Shown in pieces: positions 1 to 11,557 of a stretch of 64,000 bases of DNA (within the stretch, counting starts at the first letter, position 1; each line of letters starts with the position of its first letter). The stretch lies in NCBI GenBank assembly GCA_019637355.1, contig JAHBVT010000001.1, forward strand, positions 2,325,192 through 2,389,191, written 5' to 3'. The position numbers were made by a program, and so were the translations under genes. Under the pieces are notes generated by a model, which saw only the letters and a program-made list of their open reading frames with translations, searched no databases and was not told where the DNA came from. Source of the stretch: Gemmatimonadaceae bacterium. GTDB taxonomy: Bacteria > Gemmatimonadota > Gemmatimonadetes > Gemmatimonadales > Gemmatimonadaceae.

Positions 1-2886
<2,886 letters not shown>

Positions 2887-3043
2887 TGATGGGACTCCTC
2901 AAGGGCCTGAGGCCCTGGGTCACCGGGGGGCGAAACCTGCGGAATGAGCACGACCGGCTGGACGTCGGCGCGCGTTGAGGAATTTAGTCGGGTTGCGCTG
3001 GAGGTGCGTAGATTGGATGGGGCAAGACGGAAGGCGCCCGTCT

Positions 3044-3118
3044 CCCATCTCCCAACCCTCTCCCGTCTCCCCTCTCCCCGCCGTCACCCCCCTCCCCCTC
3101 TCCCCTCTCCCCCCTCCG
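3044..3118 (+). repeat. Pyrimidine-tract dispersed repeat, copy 1
   Basis: This stretch is almost purely C and T on the plus strand and is built from CTCCC/TCTCCC units. It contains the core CCCCGCCGTCACCCCCCTC, which recurs at 15001 (minus orientation), 15471 (one change) and 26134. It lies between a TAGATT box (3009-3014) and the small membrane gene at 3121. Confidence 0.7.
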
Positions 3119-3120
3119 CG

Positions 3121-3276
3121 ATGTCCACCAGAATCGAAGTCGCCAAATCCGGTATCAGCTTCGGCTCCGCCCTCGCCATCGCCATCAGCTGGAGCGTCAA
3201 CAAGTCCGTGCTCTGGGCGATTCTGCACGGCATCTTCAGCTGGTTCTACGTCATCTATTACGTGATCGTCCGCTAG
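3121..3276 (+). CDS. Small conserved-looking membrane protein (51 aa)
   Basis: A 51-aa protein of unknown function. It begins MSTRIEVAKSG and continues as a mostly hydrophobic chain with aromatic residues (ILHGIFSWFYVIYYVIV) that could form one or two short membrane segments. The frame stays open upstream to 2944, but that part would encode the pyrimidine repeat, so the ATG at 3121 is preferred. Its stop codon TAG directly abuts the ATG of the octanoyltransferase-like gene at 3277, so the two are probably cotranscribed and perhaps translationally coupled. TAGATT at 3009-3014 is a candidate -10 element. Confidence 0.6.
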   Translation: MSTRIEVAKSGISFGSALAIAISWSVNKSVLWAILHGIFSWFYVIYYVIVR

Positions 3277-4056
3277 ATGCCGCTGGGCAGCCGTTGGCGC
3301 CTGCTCGTCAGCCCACCCGCCGACGGGGCGACCAATATGGCCGTGGACCACGCGCTCTTTGAGCGCGCCGCCACGGCCGACGATGCGGTGCTGCGTCTGT
3401 ATGCCTGGACGCGCCCGACCCTTTCGCTCGGGATGCACGAGCGCGCACGGCTCGACGCGACTGCCGTTGCCGCGCGGGGCGTGGACGTGGTCCGACGGCC
3501 CACCGGCGGCCGCGCCCTGCTCCACCACCGCGAGGTCACCTACAGCGTCACGGCCCCGACGCAGGGCCGAACACTCGGCGAGACCTTCCGCGCCATCAAC
3601 GCGCTCCTGCTCGACGCCCTGCAACGACTCGGCGTCGCCGCGTCCGAAGCCGAGCGGCGAGGGCGCGCCACCGCCCCTGACGGCGCCGCCTGCTTCGCGG
3701 AGCCCAATGCCGGTGAGCTGGTCGTCGGCGGACGCAAGCTCGTCGGCAGCGCGCAGCGCCGCGACGAGCGCGCCCTGCTGCAGCACGGATCCATCCTGCT
3801 GGCCGACGACCAGGCGATGGTCGCCAGCCTGCGGGGGAATACCGAAGCGGTGCCGCCCGCCGCCACGCTGCAAGACGCCCTCGGCCGCGACGTCAGCGCC
3901 GATGAAGTGCACGCGGCGATGCGTGCGGCACTGCACCGTGCAAGCGGCGCGGAGCCAATCGACCTGAAGGAGGATGAACTGGCGCGAACTCTCGGTGCGG
4001 ACATCGCGAGGCTCGAGCGCCACTATCGCGATCCCGCCTGGACCTGGCGACGCTGA
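3277..4056 (+). CDS. LipM/LplA-family octanoyl- or lipoyl-transferase
   Basis: A 259-aa member of the biotin/lipoate protein ligase fold family. It has the substrate-pocket motif RRPTGGRALLHHREVTYS (residues 73-90), a lysine-loop segment GGRKLVGSAQRR with K154, and the sequence CFAEPNAGELVV with C139 just before it. A cysteine at this place is the active-site residue of Bacillus-type LipM octanoyltransferases and is absent from classical ATP-dependent LplA. It could therefore move octanoyl from ACP to a carrier protein such as GcvH, which fits the divergent gcvP next door. A true lipoate ligase cannot be excluded. A separate LipB is encoded at 21389. Confidence 0.8.
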   Translation: MPLGSRWRLLVSPPADGATNMAVDHALFERAATADDAVLRLYAWTRPTLSLGMHERARLDATAVAARGVDVVRRPTGGRALLHHREVTYSVTAPTQGRTLGETFRAINALLLDALQRLGVAASEAERRGRATAPDGAACFAEPNAGELVVGGRKLVGSAQRRDERALLQHGSILLADDQAMVASLRGNTEAVPPAATLQDALGRDVSADEVHAAMRAALHRASGAEPIDLKEDELARTLGADIARLERHYRDPAWTWRR

Positions 4057-4141
4057 GCACTGGCGGCCGGTCGGGCGTAAGTTGAACGACGCACGCCCGG
4101 ACGGACCCGCCTCGTTGCACCCGACCACCCTCCCCCTGCGT

Positions 4142-5785
4142 ATGCGCCGCCTCTCCTGTCTCGTCGCGCTCGCCCTCGCCGCCTGTGGTGGCGACTCGTC
4201 CTCCGGCCCGCTCGGCGGCACGGTTGTCATCGCCGCCGCGGCCGACGCCGACGCGTTGCTACCGCCGCTGGTGCGCACCTCGCAGGGACGCCTCGCCTCC
4301 GAACTGCTGTTCGATCGTCTCGCCGAGATCGGCCCCTCGCTCAACACCGTCGGAGACGCCGACTTCCGTCCGCGGCTCGCGTCGCGCTGGAGTTGGAGCG
4401 CCGACTCGCTGTCCATCACATTCACGCTGCATCCCGACGCCCGCTGGCACGACGGCCGCGCCGTCACCGCCGCAGACGTCGAAGCCGGATATCGCCTCTT
4501 CGCCGACTCCAGCATCGGCTCGTCGGTGCGCGCCAACATCGCCGACGTCAGCAATGTCGCTGCGGTGGACCAGCGCACGGTGCGCATCAGCTGGACGCGC
4601 CGCTCGCCTGAACAGTTCTATGCTGCGTCGCTGATCGTGCCGATGCCCGCGCACCTCCTCCCGACCGATGGCACGCCGCTCGCCACCAGCGCGCTGGCGC
4701 GGCAGCCGGTCGGCAGCGGGGCGTTCCGCTTCGTCGTCTGGCAGCCGCTGGAGCGGCTCGAGCTCGTGGCCTTCGACGACTACTATCGCGAGCGCGCGCG
4801 GCTGGACCGTGTCGTGCTCAGCGTGTCACCGGAGCCAGCCACCGGCCTCGCGAAGATCTGGACCGAGCAGGCCGACGTATGGGAGCTCGTCCCCGCCGGC
4901 GACATCGCCGAGGCCCAGCGCTACCCGCACGTGCGCCTGCAGATGGGCCGCGCCTTCGACTACGCCTACGCCGCCTTCAATCTCCGCGACGCGCGCGACC
5001 GCTCGCGCCCGCACCCGCTGTTCGCCGACCGCAACCTGCGCCGCGCGATCAGCTTTGCCGTGGACCGCGAGCAGGTGGTCAAGGCCATCTTCGATACGCT
5101 GGCCTACGTGTCCCAAGCGCCAGCCGTGCACGCGCAGGACGTCTTCGACTCCACGATGCGGGCACTTCCGTTTGATCGTGCCCGCGCCGCCGCGTTGCTC
5201 GACTCACTTGGCTGGCGCGTGGACGCGCGCGACGGCATCCGCCGGCGCGACGGCCGGCGCCTCGCCTTCACCGCGCTGGTGCCGGGGTCGAGCCGCAACC
5301 GCGAGCAGGCCGCCGTGCGCATCCAGGAGCAGTTGCGGCAGGTCGGCGTCGCGATGGACGTCGAGCGCGCCGAGAACCAGACGTTCACGCAGAAGCGACA
5401 GCAAGGGCGATTCGACCTCGTCTTCGGCGGCTGGCTCACGACGCCCAGCGCCAGCGGCATCCGCAGCACCTGGGGTTCCTCGAGTCGACCGGGCTGGGGC
5501 TCGCTGAACGACGGACGCTACGAAAGCGCCGATTTTGATGCCGCAGTCGAGGCCGGCCTCAATGCGATGGATCGCGCCACGGCAAAGGCGGAACTCGCAC
5601 GTGCGTATCGCATCCTCGCCGAGGACGCTGCGGCGATGTTCCTGTACGAACCGCGCACCGTCGCGGCCGTGCATCGCCGCCTCAACGTGCCGGCCTGGCG
5701 CGCCGACGGCTGGTGGCGCAACCTGCACGAGTGGTCGGTGGATCCGGCGCAGCCGCTTCCGCGTGACGCCCGAACGACGCCGTAA
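4142..5785 (+). CDS. Peptide/solute-binding lipoprotein of an ABC transporter (SBP family 5)
   Basis: Periplasmic binding protein of the DppA/OppA type, 547 aa. The N-terminus MRRLSCLVALALAACGG is a lipoprotein signal with the lipobox ending at C15, so the protein should be membrane-anchored. The family signature region WHDGRAVTAADVEAGYRLF is present and the length is normal. The frame is open from 3974, but only the ATG at 4142 gives a signal peptide. It leads a tightly packed operon with two permeases, a fused ATPase and a POT carrier, which points to oligopeptide or dipeptide uptake; the exact ligand cannot be read from the sequence. Confidence 0.9.
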   Translation: MRRLSCLVALALAACGGDSSSGPLGGTVVIAAAADADALLPPLVRTSQGRLASELLFDRLAEIGPSLNTVGDADFRPRLASRWSWSADSLSITFTLHPDARWHDGRAVTAADVEAGYRLFADSSIGSSVRANIADVSNVAAVDQRTVRISWTRRSPEQFYAASLIVPMPAHLLPTDGTPLATSALARQPVGSGAFRFVVWQPLERLELVAFDDYYRERARLDRVVLSVSPEPATGLAKIWTEQADVWELVPAGDIAEAQRYPHVRLQMGRAFDYAYAAFNLRDARDRSRPHPLFADRNLRRAISFAVDREQVVKAIFDTLAYVSQAPAVHAQDVFDSTMRALPFDRARAAALLDSLGWRVDARDGIRRRDGRRLAFTALVPGSSRNREQAAVRIQEQLRQVGVAMDVERAENQTFTQKRQQGRFDLVFGGWLTTPSASGIRSTWGSSSRPGWGSLNDGRYESADFDAAVEAGLNAMDRATAKAELARAYRILAEDAAAMFLYEPRTVAAVHRRLNVPAWRADGWWRNLHEWSVDPAQPLPRDARTTP

Positions 5786-5797
5786 GCCGTCGATCGC

Positions 5798-6751
5798 GTG
5801 ACCCGCGTCCTGCTCGTCCGGCTGGGCCAGGCGCTGCTGGTCGTCGCGCTGGTCGTCACCGCCTGCTTCGCCCTCATTCGCCTCGCGCCGGGCGACCCGT
5901 TCTTCGCCGCGCTCGACGAGCCCGGCGTGCCGGCCGAGGCCGCCGCCGCGATGCGCGAGCGCTTCGGATACGATCGGCCGCTGCCGGTGCAGTACGCCCG
6001 CTTCGTCACCGAGCTCGTGCGCGGCGATCTGGGCTGGTCGCACTCCCGCAGCCGCCCCGTGCGAGAGGTCATCTCCGCGGTGCTGCCCAACACGCTGCTG
6101 CTCGCCGGCACCGCGCTCACGCTGGGGCTGCTGCTCGGCGTCGGCATCGGCGCCTGGCAGGGCTGGCGCTATGAGTCGCGTCTCGCACGGGCCAGCGACC
6201 GCGCGTTGCTCGCGGTGTCGTCGGTCCCGGAGTTCGTACTCGGCTTGGTGCTGGCGATGCTCTTCGCGCTCGAGTGGCGCCTGCTGCCCGTCAGCGGGAT
6301 GTCGCGCGAGGGGGTAAGCGGCCTCGGCGAGGTCTTGCGGCATCTCGTCTTGCCGGCGGGATCGCTGGCCATCGTGCTCGCCGCGGTGCTGGCGCGGCAC
6401 CAGCGCGCCGCGATGCGCGCCGTGCGCGACGCCGAGTTCATTCGTGCCGCGCGCGCTACTGGCATCAGCGAGCGGCGCATCCTCTTTCGGCACGCGCTGC
6501 GCAACGCCATCGAACCCGTGCTCACCGTCTTCGGCGTGATGGTCGGCGGCATCGCCAGCGGCACCGTGCTCATCGAACGCATCTACGACTGGCCGGGTTT
6601 GGGCCGCACCTTGGTGGAAGCGGTCAGTCAGCGCGACTATCCGCTGGTGGCCGGCACGGTGCTCGTCACCAGCAGCATCGTCGTGCTCGCAACGCTGGCC
6701 GCAGACCTCGCCGTCGCCTGGGCCAACCCGCGCCTGCGAGGACGGCTCTGA
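5798..6751 (+). CDS. Peptide ABC transporter permease, DppB/OppB type
   Basis: Inner-membrane permease of 317 aa with a GTG start (MTRVLLVRLGQALLVV). It has the first-subunit hallmarks: an N-terminal helix, a periplasmic stretch with LAPGDPF, a core of hydrophobic segments, and the cytoplasmic EAA-type loop EFIRAARATGISERRILFRH that contacts the ATPase. The stop overlaps the ATG of the next permease (TGATG), showing tight translational coupling. With the downstream DppC-type subunit it should form the transmembrane channel for the substrate delivered by the lipoprotein at 4142. Confidence 0.93.
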   Translation: MTRVLLVRLGQALLVVALVVTACFALIRLAPGDPFFAALDEPGVPAEAAAAMRERFGYDRPLPVQYARFVTELVRGDLGWSHSRSRPVREVISAVLPNTLLLAGTALTLGLLLGVGIGAWQGWRYESRLARASDRALLAVSSVPEFVLGLVLAMLFALEWRLLPVSGMSREGVSGLGEVLRHLVLPAGSLAIVLAAVLARHQRAAMRAVRDAEFIRAARATGISERRILFRHALRNAIEPVLTVFGVMVGGIASGTVLIERIYDWPGLGRTLVEAVSQRDYPLVAGTVLVTSSIVVLATLAADLAVAWANPRLRGRL

Positions 6752-7572
6752 TGCGCCTCCCGTCGGTGCCTGCGCCGCTGCGCTTTCCGCTGGCCGTGCT
6801 CGGCGCGCTGGGCGTAGCCGCGCTCTTCGCCCCGTGGCTCGCGCCACACGCACCGTACGCGCAGCTCGACCCCATCGGGCTCGCGCTGCAGCCGCCCAGC
6901 GCCGCGCACTGGTTCGGCACCGACCCCTACTCCCGCGATGTCCTCTCGCGCGTGCTTTTCGGCGCGCGCACCTCGCTCGGCATCGCGACGCTGGCCGTCG
7001 CCGTCGCGCTCACACTCGGCGTCCTCATCGGCGCTGCGGCGGCGCTGCGAGGCGGCATCGTCGACGCCGCGCTGATGCGCCTCACCGACGCGGCGCTCGC
7101 GATTCCCCGATTGCTGTTGTTGCTCCTCGTCGTCGCCGCCACCGGACCGATGCACCCCGCGGCGCTCGCTGCCGTCCTCGGCGCCACGGGGTGGATGACC
7201 AGCGCGCGGCTCGTGCGCCAAGAGACACGGCGCCTGCTCGCCACCGAGTACGTGCGCGCCGCCATCGCGCTCGGCGTTCCGCGGCGCCGGCTCTGGCGCG
7301 GACACATCCTCCCAGGACTCCTCCCGACGCTCGCGGTCGCGGCCACGGTCGCGTTCGCCGCGGCGCTGCCGCTCGAAGCCGCGCTCTCGTACCTGAGCTT
7401 CGGCGTCCAACCGCCCGATGCCAGCTGGGGCAACATCATCCTCGAAGCCGAGAACCGCTTGCTGCGCGCCTGGTGGCTGGTGCTCTTCCCCACGCTCGCC
7501 ATCGTCGTCGCCACGCTCTCGGCGAATCTGCTCGCCGAGCGCATTGCCGCGCGGCAGGAAGGCGACGCGTGA
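6751..7572 (+). CDS. Peptide ABC transporter permease, DppC/OppC type
   Basis: Second permease subunit, 273 aa. It has the typical N-terminal helix (PLAVLGALGVAALFAPWLAP), the FGTDPYSRDVLSRVLFGARTS segment characteristic of DppC proteins, and the EAA-type loop EYVRAAIALGVPRRRLWRGH. The start ATG at 6751 overlaps the stop of the first permease by one base; the longer open frame from 6274 would overlap that gene deeply and is rejected. Its own stop overlaps the GTG start of the ATPase gene. Confidence 0.93.
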   Translation: MRLPSVPAPLRFPLAVLGALGVAALFAPWLAPHAPYAQLDPIGLALQPPSAAHWFGTDPYSRDVLSRVLFGARTSLGIATLAVAVALTLGVLIGAAAALRGGIVDAALMRLTDAALAIPRLLLLLLVVAATGPMHPAALAAVLGATGWMTSARLVRQETRRLLATEYVRAAIALGVPRRRLWRGHILPGLLPTLAVAATVAFAAALPLEAALSYLSFGVQPPDASWGNIILEAENRLLRAWWLVLFPTLAIVVATLSANLLAERIAARQEGDA

Positions 7573-9413
7573 CGACTGACCGCAGCGCGGTGACCGCAGC
7601 GCCCAGCGCGCCGCCGGTGCTGCAGGTCCGGCAGCTCGGCGTGCGCAGTCGCGGCCCGCGGCCGCGCGACATCCTCTGCGACCTCAGCTTCGATCTCACC
7701 GCCGGCAGCAGCGTCGGACTCGTCGGGCGCTCCGGTGCCGGGAAGAGCTCCGTCGGCAACGCCATCCTCGGATTGCTCCCGTCCGGACTCGAGCTGCACC
7801 CCGACACTCGCATCACGCTCGGCGGCGAAGAGCTCACCGCGCTGCCGCCTGCGCGGTTGCGCCGCCTGCGCGGCCAGCGCGTGGCGATGGTCTTCCAGGA
7901 ACCGCTCACGGCCCTCGACCCGGCGATGCGCGTCGGACGCCAGCTCACGGCCGCGCTCGAGGCGCACGGCGTGGCCTCCGGCGCCGAAGCGACCGAGCGC
8001 GCACTCGCGATGTTCGCGCGTGTCGGCATCGACGACGCCCGGCGCAGCGCACGGCGCTTCCCGCACGAGCTCTCCGGCGGCCAGCGCCAGCGCGTCCTGC
8101 TCGCGCTGGCGCTGCTGCTCAGGCCCGACGTCCTCATCGCCGACGAACCGACCACCGCCCTCGACGTCACGCTGCAGGCGCAGTTGCTGGACCTGCTCGA
8201 TACACTGCGCGCCGAGTCGGGCACGGCGTTGCTGCTCATCTCGCACGATCTCGCCGTGGTTGGCGAACGCTGCGAGCGCGTGCTGGTGTTGGAGGGCGGG
8301 CGACTGGTAGACGACGGTCCGGCGAATCGCATCGTTGCCGCTCGGCAGGCCACGGCCAGCGGGGCGGCCGCAGTCGCGCGGGCCCGCGAGGCACGGCCCA
8401 GCGACCCGACGCTCGCGGCGCCGGACGTGCCACTGCTCGTCGCCGAGGATCTGCGCGTGCACTACAAGGTCCACGACGGGTGGTTTCGCCGTCCGGTCGC
8501 GACCGTGCGCGCGGTGGATGGCGTCTCGCTGGCGCTCGAGCGCGGTGAATGCCTCGGACTCGTCGGCGAGAGCGGCTGCGGCAAGAGCACCTTGGCGCGC
8601 GTGCTGCTGGGGCTCGAATCACCGACTGCCGGAATTGTGCGCGTGCTCGGGCGCAGTCTCGACGCGCGCGACCGCATCACGATGCGTGCCCTGCGCCGCC
8701 GGCTGCAGTTGGTGCCGCAGGACGCCGGCGCATCGCTCACGCCGCAGCGCACCGTGCGCTCGCTGCTGGTCGAGGCGCTGGAGGTCCACGCGCTCGCGCG
8801 TGGCGCGGCAGCCGGCGCGCGCGCCGACGCGCTGCTGGCCGAAGTGGGACTCGACCCCGCGCTGGGCGATCGCCGCCCCGGCCAGCTCTCCAGCGGCCAG
8901 CGCCAACGCGTAGCCATCGCGCGAGCCCTCGCGCCCCAACCAGACCTCCTCGTCTGCGACGAGCCAGTCGCCAACGTGGATGCCGCCGCGCGCGAGCCGC
9001 TGCTCGCCCTGCTCGACCGCCTGCGCAGCGAGCGCGGACTCGCCTTGCTGCTCATCTCGCACGACCTCGGTGTCGTCCGGCGCCTCGCCGACCGCGTCGC
9101 GGTGATGTACCTCGGGCTCATCGTCGAGCAGGGGCCGGCCGCGACGGTGCTCGACCAGCCGCTGATGCCGTACACGCAGGTGCTGCGCGCCGCTGTGCCG
9201 ACGGGGGTACGGCGGGTGCATCCCACCCTCCGCGGCGAAGTTCCGGCCCTCGCCGACGGGCCGACGCGCGGATGCCCGTTCCATCCTCGTTGCCCGCACC
9301 CCTTGAAGGATGAGGGGTGTTTGAGCGAGCATCCTGCGTTGCGCCCGGTCACGCTGGATCCCCACGGCCATCTCGCGGCCTGCCTGAAGGTCTCCCTCCC
9401 CCCGAGCCTATGA
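7569..9413 (+). CDS. Fused double-ATPase subunit of the peptide ABC transporter (DppD-DppF fusion)
   Basis: A 614-aa cytoplasmic protein holding two complete ABC ATPase domains in one chain, so it replaces the usual DppD and DppF pair. The first domain has Walker A GRSGAGKSS (K59) and signature LSGGQRQR. The second has Walker A GESGCGKST (K339) and signature LSSGQRQR, where the second Gly is replaced by Ser. Both have aspartate-glutamate Walker B motifs (ADEPTTALD and CDEPVANVD). The C-terminus carries the oligopeptide-ATPase extension with CPFHPRCPHPL. The GTG start at 7569 overlaps the preceding stop, and the stop overlaps the ATG of the POT gene at 9410. Confidence 0.93.
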   Translation: MTTDRSAVTAAPSAPPVLQVRQLGVRSRGPRPRDILCDLSFDLTAGSSVGLVGRSGAGKSSVGNAILGLLPSGLELHPDTRITLGGEELTALPPARLRRLRGQRVAMVFQEPLTALDPAMRVGRQLTAALEAHGVASGAEATERALAMFARVGIDDARRSARRFPHELSGGQRQRVLLALALLLRPDVLIADEPTTALDVTLQAQLLDLLDTLRAESGTALLLISHDLAVVGERCERVLVLEGGRLVDDGPANRIVAARQATASGAAAVARAREARPSDPTLAAPDVPLLVAEDLRVHYKVHDGWFRRPVATVRAVDGVSLALERGECLGLVGESGCGKSTLARVLLGLESPTAGIVRVLGRSLDARDRITMRALRRRLQLVPQDAGASLTPQRTVRSLLVEALEVHALARGAAAGARADALLAEVGLDPALGDRRPGQLSSGQRQRVAIARALAPQPDLLVCDEPVANVDAAAREPLLALLDRLRSERGLALLLISHDLGVVRRLADRVAVMYLGLIVEQGPAATVLDQPLMPYTQVLRAAVPTGVRRVHPTLRGEVPALADGPTRGCPFHPRCPHPLKDEGCLSEHPALRPVTLDPHGHLAACLKVSLPPSL

Positions 9414-10981
9414 CCCCGCATTCGAGTTCCGACGCGCCGCAGCCGCTGTCCCCTGCGCTCGCGCCCTTCGTCGAAGACACGCGCTTCTTCGGCCACCCGC
9501 GCGGCCTCTCCACGCTCTTTATGACGGAGATGTGGGAGCGATTCTCGTACTACGGCCTGCGCCCGCTGCTCGTGCTGTTTATGTCGGCCGCGCTGCTCGA
9601 CGGCGGCTTCGGCCTCGACCGCACGCAGGCCTCGGCCATCGTCGGCATCTACGCGGCGAGCGTGTACCTCGCCTCGCTGCCCGGCGGCTGGATTGCCGAC
9701 CGCCTGCTCGGCCTGCGACGCGCAATCCTCATCGGCGCGGTGCTCATCACCGCCGGTCACCTGAGCATCGGCCTCTCCGGACTGCTCGGCGGCGGCGCCA
9801 AGATCTTCTTCTTCCTCGGCCTCACGCTCATCGTGCTCGGCACGGGCCTGCTCAAGCCGAACATCTCCGCCATCGTCGGCGATCTGTATCCGGCCGGCGG
9901 CGCGCGCCGGGACGCCGGCTTCTCGATCTTCTATATGGGCATCAACATCGGCGCCTTCATCGGCCAGCTCGTGACCGGCTTCCTGGGCGAAGCGGTCGGC
10001 TGGCACTGGGGCTTCGGTGCCGCCGGCGTCGGGATGCTTTTCGGTCTCCTCTGGTTCTGGTCGCGCGCCAAGGCCACGCTCGGCCCCATCGGCGAAGACA
10101 TCGTCCGTGACCCCGATCCCGCCGTGCAGGCTGCGCAGGAGCGGAAGGTGAAGCTCACCACCTTCGGCGGACTCGGGCTGCTCGCGGCGGTCTTCGTCGC
10201 CGCCACGCTCGGCCTCATCACCATCAACCCGCAGGCCGTCGGGCAGTATATGACCGGCATCCTCGTGGGCATCGCCGTCGCCTTCTTCGCCACCGTGTTC
10301 CTGGCCGGCGGCCTCAGCGGCGACGAGAAGAAGCGCGTCGCGGTGATCTTCGTGCTCTTCGTCTTCGCGGCGGTGTTCTGGGCGGCCTTTGAGCAGGCGC
10401 CGACCTCGCTGAACCTCTTCGCCAACGACTTCACCGACCGCGACATCCTCGGCTGGACGATGCCGGCCACCTGGTTCCAGTCGGTGAACTCGTTCTTCAT
10501 CATCGTGCTCGCGCCGGTGTTCGCCGCCCTCTGGGTCTGGATGGCCAAGCGCAACATCGAGCTGTCCAGTCCGGCCAAGTTCGCGGCCGGCCTCGCGATG
10601 GCCGGCGTCGGCTTCGCCGTGATGATCGTCGCCGCCAACAAGGTCGTCGCCAGCGGCGGCACCGTGCTCGTTTCGCCCTGGTGGCTGATCGCTTCGTACT
10701 TCTTCCAGACCGTCGGCGAGCTCTGCCTCAGCCCGGTCGGGCTGTCGTCGATGACCAAGCTCTCGCCGCGGAAGTACGTCGGCCAGATGATGGGCATCTG
10801 GTTCCTCGCCACCTCCGTCGGCAACCTCGTGGCCGGCCTGGTCGGCGGGCACGTGGACCCCACCAAGCTCGAGCAGACGCCGACGGTCTTCGCCGGCACC
10901 ACGGTCGCCCTCGCCGTGGCGACCCTGGTCCTGATGCTGATGATCGTCCCGATCCGCCGGATGATGGCGAACGTGAAGTAG
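9410..10981 (+). CDS. Proton-dependent oligopeptide transporter (POT/PTR2 family, MFS)
   Basis: A 523-aa inner-membrane proton symporter for di- and tripeptides. Family motifs are visible: an ExxER-like WERFSYYGLRPLL in the first helix, GGWIADRLLGLRRAI after helix 2-3, and FSIFYMGINIGAFIG, which matches the FYxxINxG signature. About a dozen or more hydrophobic segments follow. The ATG at 9410 overlaps the stop of the ABC ATPase gene (ATGA), so a secondary peptide carrier is translated from the same message as an ABC peptide importer. The stop codon sits inside a hairpin shared with the convergent gene. Confidence 0.93.
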   Translation: MTPHSSSDAPQPLSPALAPFVEDTRFFGHPRGLSTLFMTEMWERFSYYGLRPLLVLFMSAALLDGGFGLDRTQASAIVGIYAASVYLASLPGGWIADRLLGLRRAILIGAVLITAGHLSIGLSGLLGGGAKIFFFLGLTLIVLGTGLLKPNISAIVGDLYPAGGARRDAGFSIFYMGINIGAFIGQLVTGFLGEAVGWHWGFGAAGVGMLFGLLWFWSRAKATLGPIGEDIVRDPDPAVQAAQERKVKLTTFGGLGLLAAVFVAATLGLITINPQAVGQYMTGILVGIAVAFFATVFLAGGLSGDEKKRVAVIFVLFVFAAVFWAAFEQAPTSLNLFANDFTDRDILGWTMPATWFQSVNSFFIIVLAPVFAALWVWMAKRNIELSSPAKFAAGLAMAGVGFAVMIVAANKVVASGGTVLVSPWWLIASYFFQTVGELCLSPVGLSSMTKLSPRKYVGQMMGIWFLATSVGNLVAGLVGGHVDPTKLEQTPTVFAGTTVALAVATLVLMLMIVPIRRMMANVK

Positions 10982-10998
10982 CGCGCGGCGGCGCTACT
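10977..10998. terminator. Hairpin spanning both convergent stop codons
   Basis: A perfect 8-bp stem, AGTAGCGC and GCGCTACT, with a 6-nt loop. The left arm contains the TAG stop of the POT gene and the right arm contains the complement of the stop of the minus-strand gene. No T tract follows on either side, so termination by this hairpin alone is uncertain. Confidence 0.45.
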
Positions 10999-11557
10999 CG
11001 CCGCGCATCTTCTGTTTCAGGGCCTCGAGCGCGGCGTCCGCCTGGACGTCGCGCTCTTGCCGTCTGGCCGCCCGCCCGAGCGCATCGAGTTCGCTGCGCA
11101 GCGGCGCGTCGTCGGGCAATCCGAGATCGGCGTCGGTGAGCGGCCGGTTCTCCGCGCTCATCCCGCTGCCGACGCCGAGGCTGGCCTGCTTGAGCTGCGC
11201 TAGCATCTCGTCGTACTCGCGCTCAGCCAACCCGTGCTCGGCTTCCTGCACGTCAAGCTTGCGCTCAAGCACCGCGATGCGCTCGCTGTGCTGGGCCTCG
11301 TACTTGGCCGCCAACGTGGCCGTCTCAGCGTCGTTGATGCCCTCGGCCAGCGCGCGGCGGCGCGTCGCCGTCGCCAGTTGGCTGCGCTCCTCGGTGAGGC
11401 GGCGGCGCGTCACCTCGGCGCTCTCGGCCAGATCTTCCACACCGAGCTTGGCCAGCGCCAAGGCGCGCTTCATCTCGGCAATCACCGCGCGGCGCTCGGT
11501 GGGCGCGACGCGGCCGCCGAGCAGGTCGCTGATGGTCTGCTTGAGCGTCTCGAACAT
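10994..11557 (-). CDS. Uncharacterised coiled-coil protein (187 aa)
   Basis: Function not recognised. The chain is highly charged and rich in Ala, Glu, Arg and Leu over residues about 20-125, which predicts long helices or a coiled coil. It starts MFETLKQTISDLLGGRVAPTE and ends with a basic helix ALEQLK-like segment. No signal peptide or membrane segment is seen. The general look recalls PspA-type helical scaffold proteins, but no diagnostic motif supports that name. It is the second gene of a pair; its ATG shares one base with the stop of the gene at 11557-12288, so both are likely made together. Confidence 0.75.
   Translation of the reverse strand: MFETLKQTISDLLGGRVAPTERRAVIAEMKRALALAKLGVEDLAESAEVTRRRLTEERSQLATATRRRALAEGINDAETATLAAKYEAQHSERIAVLERKLDVQEAEHGLAEREYDEMLAQLKQASLGVGSGMSAENRPLTDADLGLPDDAPLRSELDALGRAARRQERDVQADAALEALKQKMRGE

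Noticed and set aside
2887-2990. Glycine riboswitch before gcvP
   Set aside because: The leader is under 100 bp and shows only one small palindrome (2892-2907); no tandem aptamer pattern is visible.
2944-3120. N-terminal extension of the 51-aa microprotein (110-aa frame)
   Set aside because: The extension would be encoded by the pyrimidine repeat (Ser/Pro/Leu-rich) and lacks a start signal; the ATG at 3121 is more likely.
8462-10852. 796-aa minus-strand open frame opposite the ABC ATPase and POT genes
   Set aside because: Shadow frame of two well-supported genes, with biased Glu/Gly/Arg composition and no motif.
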